64,000 nt of DNA, from NCBI GenBank assembly GCA_963662155.1, contig OY759266.1, positions 55,299,510-55,363,509 on the forward strand, read 5' to 3'. The DNA is from Lamellibrachia columna (Eukaryota > Annelida > Polychaeta > Sabellida > Siboglinidae). Below the pieces are notes generated by a model that saw only the letters and a program-made list of their open reading frames with translations, was not told the DNA's origin and searched no databases. Made by a program: the position numbers and the translations under genes. Of this stretch, positions 1-10,452 are shown one piece after another; the first letter of the stretch is position 1; each line of letters opens with the position of its first letter.

Positions 1-780
1 TTTGAAGATATGCCATCAAATCCACAGCTATTTTTTGTGGGAAGATTACTAATAATTTTCTTTACAGTCTTTTCAGCAACATTTTCAAACGTAAAAACAG
101 AGTTTACATGTTTATTTAGAAAATAACTATGATCTTTGTTACCTGTATATTTAATATCTTTTGCAACAGAGAGGCCTATATCTGTAAAATATTTATTAAA
201 TTTGTTTGCATTATCTTTTTGTCTGTTGGCTTTGTATAATTTTCTTTAAAAAATAGTAGTAATTTTTTTTTTTCGGATTTTTTAAAAGAAATTTGTTAAT
301 AGTTTTCCAAGTATTTCTTATATCATTTCTTAATTGAATTTTTTTCAAAATACACTTGTTTGGATGCACGAATGTTTTTCTTTAATATGTTATACGTTTT
401 GAGGTTAGTATTAATAGTTTCATAGATAGACGAATTTGGGTTTTTTATTTTAGCTTTTTATACAGTCTCGATATCGAATTGATTTTATCAAACCTTGAGT
501 AATCCATGTTGACTTTTTATGTTTGTATTTATTACATTTAACTAATTTAGTTGGCATATGCTTATTTTTGGCCTGTAAGATTTCTTCGTATATTATCTCA
601 TAATTAAAATTTCTGTCAACAGTCTGGTTTTTATTTAATTTATTGTAAATTGCACTTGATTTAGTCTCATATTTAACCTTATACATTGCCTCTTCGTTTG
701 ATATATTTATTTTAACATATTTAGGAGAAGGTTCTGTCTTGAATGAAACGTTTATATATATTGCACATGTAGATATTAAA
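1..780 (-). mobile_element. Decayed non-LTR retrotransposon fragment (end of endonuclease region into reverse transcriptase)
   Basis: Read on the minus strand, about 560-450 gives KHKKSTWITQGLIKSIRYRD, a phrase typical of the linker between endonuclease and reverse transcriptase in non-LTR elements. Further along, about 63-3 gives KIISNLPTKNSCGFDGIS, the first conserved RT block. Stops and frame changes lie between (for example near 450 and 120-60), so the copy is dead. It runs off the left edge of the window. The clade is not resolvable from this piece. An open minus-strand stretch reaches 875, but its upstream part has no recognisable domain. Confidence 0.7.
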
Positions 781-1020
781 AATATATACAGTACAGTACC
801 ACATATACATGTATGATAACATAGTTTTATAGAACTGTGCACATTTGTATTACGTTGCAACATAATATACACCAATATTTACACTGCATTACAACACACT
901 GTATATCATATATGTAATTAGTTACATTGCATTATTACATACTGTATGTTAAAAGCAGTAATCTACATTCCATTAATCCATTACAAGCCACTAAGAGTAT
1001 TATAACAAGCACATCAATGT

Positions 1021-1585
1021 ATAGATTGTTGACACACGTTAACCAGCACACTGTAGATCAGGACTGAATAGATTGTTGACACACGTTAACCAGCACACTG
1101 TAGATCAGGACTGAATAGATTGTTGACACACGTTAACCAGCACACTGTAGATCAGGACTGAATAGTTTGTTGACACACGTTAACCAGCACACTGTAGATC
1201 AGGACTGAATAGATCGTTGACACACGTTAACCAGCACACTGTAGATCAGGACTGAATAGTTTGTTGACACACGTTAACCAGCACACTGTAGATCAGGACT
1301 GAATAGATTGTTGACACACGTTAACCAGCACACTGTAGATCAGGACTGAATAGTTTGTTGACACACGTTAACCAGCACACTGTAGATCAGGACTGAATAG
1401 ATTGTTGACACACGTTAACCAGCACACTGTAGATCAGGACTGAATAGATTGTTGACACACGTTAACCAGCACACTGTAGATCAGGACTGAATAGATTGTT
1501 GACACACGTTAACCAGCACACTGTAGATCAGGACTGAATAGATTGTTGACACACGTTAACCAGCACACTGTAGATCAGAACGGAA
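1021..1585. repeat. 47-bp satellite, 12 copies
   Basis: Twelve head-to-tail copies of a 47-bp unit, counted from the recurring ATAGATTG (1021, 1068, 1115 and so on). Each unit contains the palindromic core GTTAAC. Copies are almost identical. The main variable site is AGATTG / AGTTTG / AGATCG, in the order A A A T C T A T A A A A. The array ends in a degraded copy near 1580. Confidence 0.95.
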
Positions 1586-2030
1586 TAGTTAGAAAACTAT
1601 ACATTTGCTTAAAACTTGTTCATTTGATGTTTACTCAAGTCTAGATGAAGAATAAAGTGAACCTTGTTTGCTAAAGCTGATATGAAATATAAATAACAAG
1701 CAAGGAAGTGAGTACCGGGTATATTGTAGTACTATTAATTATTTAACTAATTAAAGTTATAATTTCAAGTGTAGTATCTGTCAGCCATTAGTTTTATGAT
1801 ATTATTCAAAACCACTATCAAGAAGAGCTGGATGAGAAACTATTAAACAAAGTTTCATTTGCGAAGGATGTACTGTATAATATAGAGTATGTGTGTGTGG
1901 CACTTTTGTGTCGAAGACAAGTTGCTCCCGTTGCTCTCTGTTTTATGTACTCCGTAAACATTGTTTTAACTGAATTGTACACATTATTGTATGAATAAAT
2001 ATATTGTTGTATGGTAACTTCTGGTCACAG

Positions 2031-2135
2031 GTTCACATTCCACAAAATGTGCTGCCACCTGGGAAGCGAAAGTTGAAAGATCAAGTGAAATATATCCAAC
2101 AGTCAAAGCCCATCTACATCAAGTCGTATAAATGA
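2031..2135 (+). CDS. Possible terminal coding exon of an unidentified upstream gene
   Basis: After an acceptor-like TTCTGGTCACAG, a phase-0 reading gives 34 residues beginning VHIPQNVLPPGKRKLKDQ and ending PIYIKSYK, then TGA at 2133-2135. The composition looks coding (basic, Pro-rich, no low complexity), unlike its AT-rich surroundings. AATAAA signals follow at 2443, 2468 and 2675. I do not recognise the protein, and no upstream exon was found in the 2 kb available, which is mostly repeats. It could be chance. Confidence 0.4.
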   Translation, partial: VHIPQNVLPPGKRKLKDQVKYIQQSKPIYIKSYK

Positions 2136-3237
2136 ATGTGCATCAAGTGTTTGACAGTGCAGACTGGTTTTGAGGAAAGACCATTTGAGCGATATACATA
2201 CTTGGTTATATGTTTGGCCTAATAAGGAAATATATGATCTCGCCAGAGATATGAATGGATAAAAAAGTAATAACACGGTGGTTGATATCATGTACTGATT
2301 ATGGACAGATGATATTTATTGATTGAACAGGGCCATTCTTTAGAGCTGTGTATACCTGCTGATAAGGTTCCATTATTCCACAATACATATGCATTTCCAA
2401 CAATGTTACCACTGTATAATATAGCTAAAAAGTATTTATTCTAATAAATCGTTTACAAGGTATTTTAAATAAATATTTATATCCAAGAGATCTTTAGAGT
2501 GTACTTGACAAATAACCAGTTACATTATGTGAAGAGATCGAATGTGTTCTGTTAGGATTTCTTGATGCACATATAAATGGTTTATCTTTTTATCCCAATC
2601 TTGGGATGGAACAGCTGTGATATAATTAATTTAAAGTGATCTCTTAGTGTACATTTGTGGCAGATATTTACAGCAATAAAGTTAGTACAGTTATTTCACA
2701 TTAAAAATTGTATAGTTGTAATAAAATATTTACATATCATATTCATTAGTTAGGTGCTGTAATAAATGGATAACTAGTTACTTTACAAAAGAACAGTGTA
2801 TTATTTTATAATATTTTCACCCATTTTGTTTAACATGTTTTGAATAAAAATAATTGCAACTGTGTGTGCAGTGTTTGTTTCATTGATTCGTTAGGTACAT
2901 TTCTTCAAGCAAACTATAAGCTGAATCTTATTGTGCATGTATACTACAGGTATTTAAATTTCTATTAATAGAAGAGCTAAAATTTCACAGCTATGACATT
3001 TGATAGTTTCATTTCAAGATAAAATATCCTTTTGTCATTCTTTCAGTGTATCCAAATTATAAACCATATCCATTTCCTCCCCTTGGTCTTTCGTAATCTT
3101 CCTTCTTTTGTTAGATTCAAAAGTCCATCACTTCTCATGATGTGTCCTAACAAGTTCTTCTGGATTACCTCCGTCAGTTCTCTTTGTTTTACAATTGATA
3201 CCTTTAATGTCCAGGTCTCGGCAGTATAGTAGTTATT
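2136..3237. other. AT-rich stretch, no gene seen
   Basis: Three AATAAA motifs (2443, 2468, 2675) could serve as 3' ends for the possible exon just upstream. Nothing else recognisable. Read on the minus strand, 3000-3230 has a weakly transposon-like composition but no nameable domain. Confidence 0.4.
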
Positions 3238-3575
3238 GAATCCACAGATGTGCTTGTAACAGTGGTGTAGCTAGGATCTCACAAGGGGGAGGCACACTAT
3301 CACCCATGAATCCACAGATGTGCTTGTAACAGTGGTGTAGCTAGGATCTCACAAGGGGAGGCACACTATCACCCATGAATCCACAGATGTGCTTGTAACA
3401 GTGGTGTAAGCTAGGGTCTCGCAAGGGGAGGCACACTGACACCCATGAATCCACAGATGTGCTTGTAACAGTGGTGTAAGCTAGGGTCTCGCAAGGGGAG
3501 GCACACTGACACCCATGAATCCACAGATGTGCTTGTAACAGTGGTGTGGCTAGGATCTTGCAAGGGGAGGCACAG
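3238..3575. repeat. 70-bp tandem repeat, 5 copies
   Basis: The 10-mer TCCACAGATG recurs at 3241, 3311, 3380, 3450 and 3520, a spacing of 69-70 bp. Each unit carries a GTGGTGTAGCTAGGATCTC-like core followed by a purine-rich AAGGGGAGGCACAC. The minus-strand open frame here is a by-product of the repeat. Confidence 0.9.
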
Positions 3576-3599
3576 ATAAATGGGGTATCGATACATACG

Positions 3600-4480
3600 A
3601 AACTAATAAATAAAGCTGTACTCTGCCTACATCATAATTATTACACTTTATTTCACCCATCCACAACAATCTGACCCAGTTTACATGCCTCAGCCTGCTA
3701 TGACACAAGGGGCAGCTCACTCAATCACTGCCCCAATTCTCTGCTGGAGGGTAAACCCGGCTGTACACCAGTATGTTGCCTGTAAACTCTCTCCTATCTC
3801 TGTCTACAACTCTATTACTTTTTCACATAAAGAAACTAACTACTCATTGGGGACATCCCTTCTCCTGCCTTTACTACTGTGAACATACTGATACTGTATG
3901 TTTCTCATGCTGTTACTGTCCATGGGTTGATGTACTTACCTCGCTATACCTCACTATAATTACTCATTACTGTTACCAGCCCTCAAAGCATTCAAAACAC
4001 TAGGTCTAGTTACTCCTGGATATATAAAACGTGTGGACTGATAATAATAAATAGGATATACCAAAACTGATATGTCAACAATTATGACGTTATGACATTA
4101 AATTTTTATTTTATATTGACAATGTTAATCCAATGCCAATGTGCCTTTCCACAACTGCATAAATATGGTGAAAATGTTAGCTGCATTATTTCCATGTAGT
4201 TATTTCATAGGTTGATTGAGTTTATTCAGTAAACTTGTATACATGAATAACTGTAAAACAGTATCATAATATGATATAAAAATTAATACAGAGGATAACG
4301 CATAAGGGCACACCAAAGTACACTTATTTCCAATGACAATGTGGTCCTCAAAAACCTTCCAAAGCTACTATATGTACCATGGTAAAATATGACTTGTATT
4401 CTTTACTTTTACAAACAATGTCGTTGCAAAACATTTCAACAAAAGCTAATGAAACTGATTACGTGTTTGCAGATAATTGC
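3600..4480. other. Unannotated intergenic sequence
   Basis: Mixed AT-rich sequence. Short open frames at 3685-4003 have no recognisable domain or splice context. Nothing supported. Confidence 0.4.
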
Positions 4481-4489
4481 TGTCTAAAA

Positions 4490-4830
4490 GGGGCGGAGTT
4501 GTTATCGTCGCGTACTGTGCGAAGGGGTCACGTGACCGGAATTTGCTTTTGCTAACGACCAATCACTGAGGTTCCAATGTTGTTTTGAATGTGCGGTGGG
4601 AATTTAAAATCTCCAGCCATGTGTTCAATAAAATGCTGTTCAGGTAGGAAAGTGTGCTTTGATGACATCGTCATTATGCACATTGTGTTACAGGACATGG
4701 TTGTCTTGGTTAACTATAGCTACGTTTGCGTTACATCAATCGAAATTAGTAGTGACAACGGGAGAGACGTCTGCGAGATGGGGCCCCGCGAGATGTTCCG
4801 TGCGCGCACTGCCATGTTCCAGCCTCTTTG
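4490..4830 (+). promoter_or_regulatory. Candidate CENP-F promoter: CpG-richer block with CCAAT boxes, CHR-like element and E-box palindrome
   Basis: The block is CpG-richer than its surroundings. In order it has a perfect palindrome GTCACGTGAC (4527-4536), CCAAT at 4559-4563, CCAAT at 4574-4578, and TTTGAA at 4584-4589. Vertebrate G2/M genes, CENPF among them, are commonly driven by NF-Y CCAAT boxes plus a CHR (TTTGAA) bound by DREAM/MuvB. The CCAAT spacing here (15 bp) is tighter than the roughly 32 bp typical of those promoters. Assignment to the CENP-F gene 10 kb downstream is inference. The block could drive another transcript or fire in both directions. Confidence 0.4.
4590..4643 (+). 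other. Candidate 5' non-coding exon with splice donor
   Basis: Downstream of the CHR-like motif, CTGTTCAG|GTAGGAAAG gives a good donor with GT at 4644-4645. Spliced to the acceptor before 14689, it would form the 5' UTR of the CENP-F transcript. It contains two ATG triplets upstream of the proposed start, which weakens the idea. The 5' end is arbitrary. Confidence 0.25.
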
Positions 4831-4929
4831 AAGTCTTTCCCTCAGTCTCAGAATCCCCTGGGGTGCTCCTGGTTTTTAACTTCCCCGATGTATTTATAAC
4901 ACATATATGTATACTTTAAATGAACTGAA

Positions 4930-5800
4930 ACAAGGATAACGTTGACCACGACACTCACTGGTTAGTGATGAAATCAAATCGTGTTGACATTTTAGCAAAG
5001 CCGGCCCAAAAAAAGCCAATGGCAGTCATCAGTGAAAGTAAATTTTGCAAACTCACGTCACTCATGTAAACACACACATAATTTGTTCGAACGCCTAATT
5101 TATTTGTGTGTCATCGTGCGCTATCGTATGTCATATGACATAATCGGATAAAAAGCGCTCATGTAAACGCGACTTTATTTATTCAGTTAGCCAAATAAGT
5201 TAGCAAACAATCAAATACTACTCAAGGAATATAGGGCTTACAATTATAAATATATAAATCACTTCTCACGAAATGTCGACAAATTGGGTTCTGAAGGGGC
5301 AAAAATAAATGTATTCATATAACTTCAGACTTTCTGTCATAGGAAGAGCACATGTTGAGGTAATCAGTAAAGAATTTGGGCACCCTAACTCCTAAAATGA
5401 TCCTGCTAGAGCTGGGTGAAAGTGTAACTGTAGGCTGTAACCATAAAAATGCATGCAGTTTATTTACTTTAGAAAGATACTATGCATGTTAGTGATATGC
5501 ATACATATGCTTTTTAAATTCCTCTCGATATTCATCATATGTGTCCTTGGGAATAAATGGGGAAAAAACACTTTCTCGGCCGTTTTATATTGTTGTTTTA
5601 TGGGGGTGAAGTATTTATCACACTTTCAGAAAAATGCAATGACAAAAACATCTACATCTTTATTCTACATTCATGTAGCAACAGAAAAGATGCACTTCCC
5701 AGCGATGCGTACATTGTGTCCACCAGCTTTATATTTATAAGTCTAGGTGCATATTAGAAATGCGTTTGTGCACATGTTAAATCACTGTCATAGTTTCTCT
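4930..5800. other. Unannotated sequence
   Basis: AT-rich with short open frames and no recognisable protein, RNA or repeat. Nothing supported. Confidence 0.35.
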
Positions 5801-5819
5801 GTTTCATCGAAAGAAATGT

Positions 5820-7870
5820 CCTTTAACTTCCCAATGTTTTGGGAGATGGGAGACTTTCATCATCTTGGACCTCCACTATGCTCTGATCGTCGAGGCTTTA
5901 TTTACTGTTACCCCCGTCACAGTGCTAAGTTGTGTTTGCTCCCATCCTTCACATCTCGGATGAAACACACCGTCCTTCTTGTAGCAGCATGATTAAAAAC
6001 ATGATGTGCTCCAAATCATCATGCTAGGGCCAACTGGAACTATGGCTTGCACAGACATGATGCCTCGTACTGCTGGCACCTTCCAGCTCATCCCTACGAG
6101 ATACAACTGCTGATTACCTCCTCGATGACCTCCAGGACTGTCAATGAGCTATCGTTTTCTCTAACCACCTCACAGAACTCACTGCTGTTTGTGATTACTT
6201 TTCTGATTTTGACGCGGGTATCTGCCTTCTTTTTGATTGCCCCGCCAACACCGTCACAATGGGCCTTTGCCATGACCTGCCTCTAGCCACGACCATAATG
6301 CCATGATCCCATCAAATGTGGTGTGGAATTTGGAAACGTGCAACAATTGCATAGATTGTGCGATGATGAAGTGGATAGTTGGGGGGAGGGTGATTTCCAT
6401 GACTTCCTCCAACAGGGCTGTTATGAAGGCAACGGTTGTTGGTACAGAATGTGTCGTTACACATAGCTTTTCGTGACCAGCTTTTCCTGCTCATCTTTAA
6501 AGTGTACCACCATCGTGTGAATTGTCACTTGATTCTTGTCACAGTAGCAGATGCTACTTCATCTTGGTATTTAGAAGTCCAATTTTCCACATATTCCATC
6601 TGCACTGTGGCTTCTGTTTTGGGCATCATAGACTGCTTGAGCAACCTCACTTGTGTGTGTTGTGTTTTCACTCATTCACAGTGTGCTCGTAAAACAGGCA
6701 TTTCTTTGATGAAGTTATCCACAGATATTGCCTGTGTTGCTTTTATTTCCATCAGCTTCACCTTTTTGACAGTTCTTCCCTTGTACTCCCAAGTGTGGTA
6801 CTTTATTTCATGGTCTCCCTCAGTGGTGTCAAGTTTGACCTTTATGGTATCATCGCTCATGTTGACCAAAGCAGTGGGTGACTATGGCAATACTTTGACA
6901 GGCATTGATGCCTCTGGGTGTATTTCATCAAGCATATGTAGGATGGCCGTGATCTACAGAACACCGCCCATGAGGTTGTAATTTCCAGGTAATGGCTTCT
7001 GAACTTTTGGTGGAGATTGTCCATGGTATCTGTGAGTCCGAATTGCCCTCTACCATGTACGTGACCCTTCTTTGATGGTAACTCATAACTGTTGTTCGGT
7101 CGTTTAAAAAACTCAGTTACCATGACTTTCTCTAATTTAGCAATCGATACTCGCATTTTGTTTAACTTTCTCTTGTTGAAAATGTAGCCTATCTTCTTGC
7201 TTAGCACATTTGACACACCTCTTTTCTATGTCCCTTTTCAATGAAAAGCATCTTTAACTTAATTGGTGCTTTTTTGACACATGAAACTGTTTCAGTGAAC
7301 GGCAACAACGCCCTCTGTCCATGCACTTGCTCCAGAAACCCTATTGCCGCCCGCTGTGGGGATGGTAATACTCGTGATGCATTTGAAGATATCGATGCGG
7401 AGTACCATTTGAGCTTGGTCTTCAATATTTTCACATCATTCTCCTTACCTTTCAATGCTTTTTACAGATGCCTTGTCTTGTTCTCTTTACTGAAAGGCAT
7501 CTTCACCATAATGCTTTCTGGGACACGAAAGTGACGTCCAACACCATGCCACCATTTGCATGGGTGAAGGGCAGATGCCTTAACCTCAGTTACTTGAAGT
7601 CCTTGCCGGTGTCCCGTCATGTACCAGTTTCTTTGCACAATGATCCGCCAGATTTCGTCTCTTTATTTGCCAGGTAAGCAGGCTTCTTGTATGCTGGAAT
7701 CGGAGGGGAAATCTTACTGTTCTCACGGGCACGCTGTGCCTCCATTTTATGAAATTCCTGGAAAATCTTGAAATTCTTCTTTAGAAGCCTCCACTTGCGA
7801 GCTCTCTTTGCATTTGCAACCTTCTGTGTAATGCTCAGAACATGTTTCCCAGCTATTGTCACACTCTGAA
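5820..7870 (-). pseudogene. Decayed transposon-like ORF of a family common in marine invertebrate genomes
   Basis: Read on the minus strand, several frames carry consecutive pieces of one protein. They are a basic N-terminal part (KRARKWRLLKKNFKIFQEF, about 7810-7750), VTEFFKRPNNSYELPSKKG with LTDTMDNLHQKF (about 7130-7010), a segment with HEIKYHTWEYKGRTVKK (about 6815-6765), NQVTIHTMVVHFK-like text (about 6545-6490), and GHGKAHCDGVGGAIKKKAD (about 6270-6215). I recall this order from repeated transposon-associated proteins of molluscs, corals and sponges that lack a clear name. At least five frame changes or stops make it non-functional. It lies antisense to the downstream genes. Confidence 0.6.
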
Positions 7871-7982
7871 ATAATTATTGCCTACGTGTACACAAATATA
7901 ATCGAGCATTCTAACATTTGAAGATTACAGTTCGAGATACTTTATACGAATATATTAGTTTAGGCAAACCAAAGTAAAATCT

Positions 7983-8255
7983 ATATGAATTACGGTTTTC
8001 TTCAACCCAACTATTTTGATTACTTACTCAACATTTCGACTGCCATCAGCAGCATTCATCAGGAATTCTGGGATGGCAAGTTCTTCCTCTGCTCGCCAAT
8101 TGTCTTGGTAAGCAGGCCGTCCCATACGTGACTCAATCTATATCCTTCTTTGACTCAATGTTGTCCCAGAATTCCTGATGAAAGCTGCCTATGGCAGTCG
8201 AAATGTTGAGTAAGTAATCAAAATAGTTGTGGTTGAAGAAAACCATAATTCATAT
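7983..8255. mobile_element. Foldback / MITE-like element with long inverted repeats
   Basis: A left arm of about 92 bp (7983-8074, from ATATGAATTACGGTTTTC to AGGAATTCTGGGA) is matched in reverse complement by 8163-8255. About 88 bp separate the arms. The arms are roughly 90% identical and could form a long hairpin. There is no open frame. The arm phrase TGGCAGTCGAAATGTTGAG resembles a dispersed repeat motif seen in other invertebrates (from memory). Confidence 0.85.
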
Positions 8256-8359
8256 ATAATATACATATATAATGAATATATATACCCCGTTATACCAACT
8301 TGATGAACATCACATGCTATATACTTCGTTGTTTTAAATAATATGAATTTTGAAAATTT

Positions 8360-9094
8360 ATGAAGTGTATGCAAATGTTCGTTCGGAAAACAACCGGAGT
8401 GAAGGAGAGGGAAGTGGGAGAGACACGAGCAAAGGAGTGGGAAGTGGGGGAGACAGGAACGAAGGTGACAGGAGGGAAGGGGTCAGGACAGAATGTGATG
8501 GAGGGGATCGAACGGAAGAGTTATTCTGCAGCAGTGATAGAGGGGGTGAGGAAGAGAGCGAGGGTGTTTGTGGGGGATTCGATAGTTAGGAAGACCGACA
8601 GAGTCTTAAACAAGGGAGATGATGTGGTGGTCTGCTTGCCTGGAGCCAAAATAGAGGCGATAACTGAGAGGGTAAAAAACATCGTAGGCTCGGGTAAGGG
8701 TGGATCTGTTTTAGTACACGTAGGGACAAATAACGTAGAGAGGGAGGGTACAACTGCCATAGTTAGGAAATATAGGCAGTTGGTCAGAACACTAAAACAG
8801 ACGCGGGTTGAGCAGGTAATACTGTCAGGGATTTTACCTGTAATGGGCAGGAGGGGTCACAAATATCGAAATTGTCGGGGGATGGCAATTAACATGTTAG
8901 TCCAGAAGTTATGTAGGGAAGAGGAAGGTGGATTTATGGGGAAGTTTTGTTGGGAGGGCTGATATGTACATGAAGGATGGGCTTCATTTAAGTGGAAAGG
9001 GGGTGGCAGTATTCGCGGACAAACTTTCAGCAGCAGTAGATAGTGACTTGGGTACAATGACAAATATTTTTGGAAGTAAACATTCTTTAAACTA
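8360..9094 (+). pseudogene. CR1-like ORF1, esterase-like domain, frameshifted
   Basis: After a basic Gly/Glu-rich leader, FVGDSIVRKTD matches the GDS block I of SGNH hydrolases. LPGAKIEAI and VLVHVGTNNVE follow (block III GTN), with ILSGILPVMGRRG after that. The frame is lost near 8940, and the domain continues in another frame with MYMKDGLHLSGKGVAVFAD, containing the DGLHL block that normally supplies the catalytic Asp/His. An esterase-like ORF1 is characteristic of the CR1 and related clades. The start shown is the first plausible one, and the true start may lie upstream. Confidence 0.8.
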
Positions 9095-9097
9095 GAA

Positions 9098-9847
9098 GTG
9101 CAGGGGGGTTACCTAGAGGTGTCTCAAGCAGAACAAGAGGCCACTAGCACAGATAAACCAATATCAAATCATCCGAAAAACATCTCTGAAAAAGGTTATA
9201 GATGCGTATGTTTAAATGCAAGGAGCATAGTAAATAAGAAAAACGAATTAAACATTATGGTAGAAGATATTGACCCTCACATAATTGGTATAACTGAATC
9301 ATGGGCCAACATAGATATAACAGATGCTGAATTAGGACTGACAGGATATGTAATGTTTAGGAAAGATCGAATAGGAAGAAGGGGCGGGGGAGTTATTTTA
9401 TATGTTAAAGAATCTATTCAGGCTTATGAAATAAAACTAGAAAGGGAAGCAGATTGCGATGAAGCTGTTTGGTGCAAAATTGTTTCAGGAAATTCAAAAT
9501 TAACTATTGGATTAGTTTACCGAAGTCCAAACATAAACGAAGAGGACAACACAAAAATAAAAAACGCTATAAAGGAAGTTAGTAAAGGGGAATGTATCAT
9601 AATGGGAGATTTTAACCATGGACACATACAATGGAATTCTCTAGAGAGCACAGGGATTGAGGACCAACAATTTCTATTTTTAATCCAGGATAGCTTTCTT
9701 ACTCTGCACGTACTAGAACCAACCAGGGGAGAAAATGTATTAGATATAGTTTTGTCATCACAAAAAGAATTAGTGGACAATGTAAAAATATATTTGAACC
9801 ATTGGGTAATAGTGACCATAATCAAATACATTTTGACATCAATGTAA
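9098..9847 (+). pseudogene. CR1-like APE endonuclease domain (5' part of ORF2)
   Basis: Shows the expected blocks: CLNARSIVNKKNEL (N-terminal Asn), GITESW (catalytic Glu), RRGGGVILYVKE, TIGLVYRSPN, IIMGDFNHGHIQW (Asp/Asn pair) and VLDIVLSS. The last block, GNSDHNQIHFDIN with the SDH triad residues, sits in the next frame from about 9802, so one frameshift falls near 9800. The domain nicks target DNA to prime reverse transcription. Confidence 0.85.
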
Positions 9848-10452
9848 AATCAGAAAGTAAAAATAAGAAAACGTACAAGAGAAACTTCCACAAAGGTAAC
9901 TACAAAGATATGAGAAAATACTTAGCAAAGCTAGATTGGAATAACATGTTGATGAATAAGACCGCAATTGAATGTTGGAATATTCTAAAATATGAAATTG
10001 AGAGTATCATCGATAAATTTGTTCCCTTCCAAAAACAAGGAAAACGGTGTAGAAAGAAACACTTTTCAAAAGAGGCTATTAGAAAAATAATGCTAAAACA
10101 AACTATGTGGAGGGTTTATAGGCGTACCAGAAAGGACGAAGACTATGCAAAATACAAAGAGGCACTTAATGCAGCTACAACTGAAATCAGACAATCTAAA
10201 AGAAGCTATGAGCAAAAACTAGCATGTAACATAAATAATTACAGCAAGAGTTTTTATGCATATGTCAGGAGTAAACAAAACGTACAAGACAAGGTTGGAC
10301 CTCTAGAAGACAGTGCTGGAAATATAATATCACAGGGGTTTTTAATGGCGGAAGACCTAAATGGTTACTTCAGTTCAGTGTTTACCAAAGAAGATATTAG
10401 TTCATTACCAGTTGCTGATGCTAAATTTCAGGGGCTAAATCTGACTATTTAG
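9802..10452 (+). pseudogene. CR1-like ORF2 linker region
   Basis: Continues ORF2 from the SDH block of the endonuclease through a Lys/Arg-rich linker (KRCRKKHFSKEAIRKIM, WRVYRRTRKDEDYAKYKEAL). It ends in DLNGYFSSVFTKED, the usual phrase before the RT domain. A frameshift near 10440 moves the reading to the next segment. Confidence 0.8.

Noticed and set aside
450..875. Minus-strand 141-aa ORF as a host gene
   Set aside because: Its C-terminal half is the linker of a non-LTR retroelement, and the continuation at 1-450 shows the RT block with stops.
1021..1585. CRISPR-like appearance of regular repeats
   Set aside because: Units are contiguous without unique spacers, and the sequence is eukaryotic satellite.
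4589..4919. Overlapping 80-86-aa ORFs in the CpG-richer block
   Set aside because: No domain or conserved phrase. The block is better explained as promoter and 5' exon.
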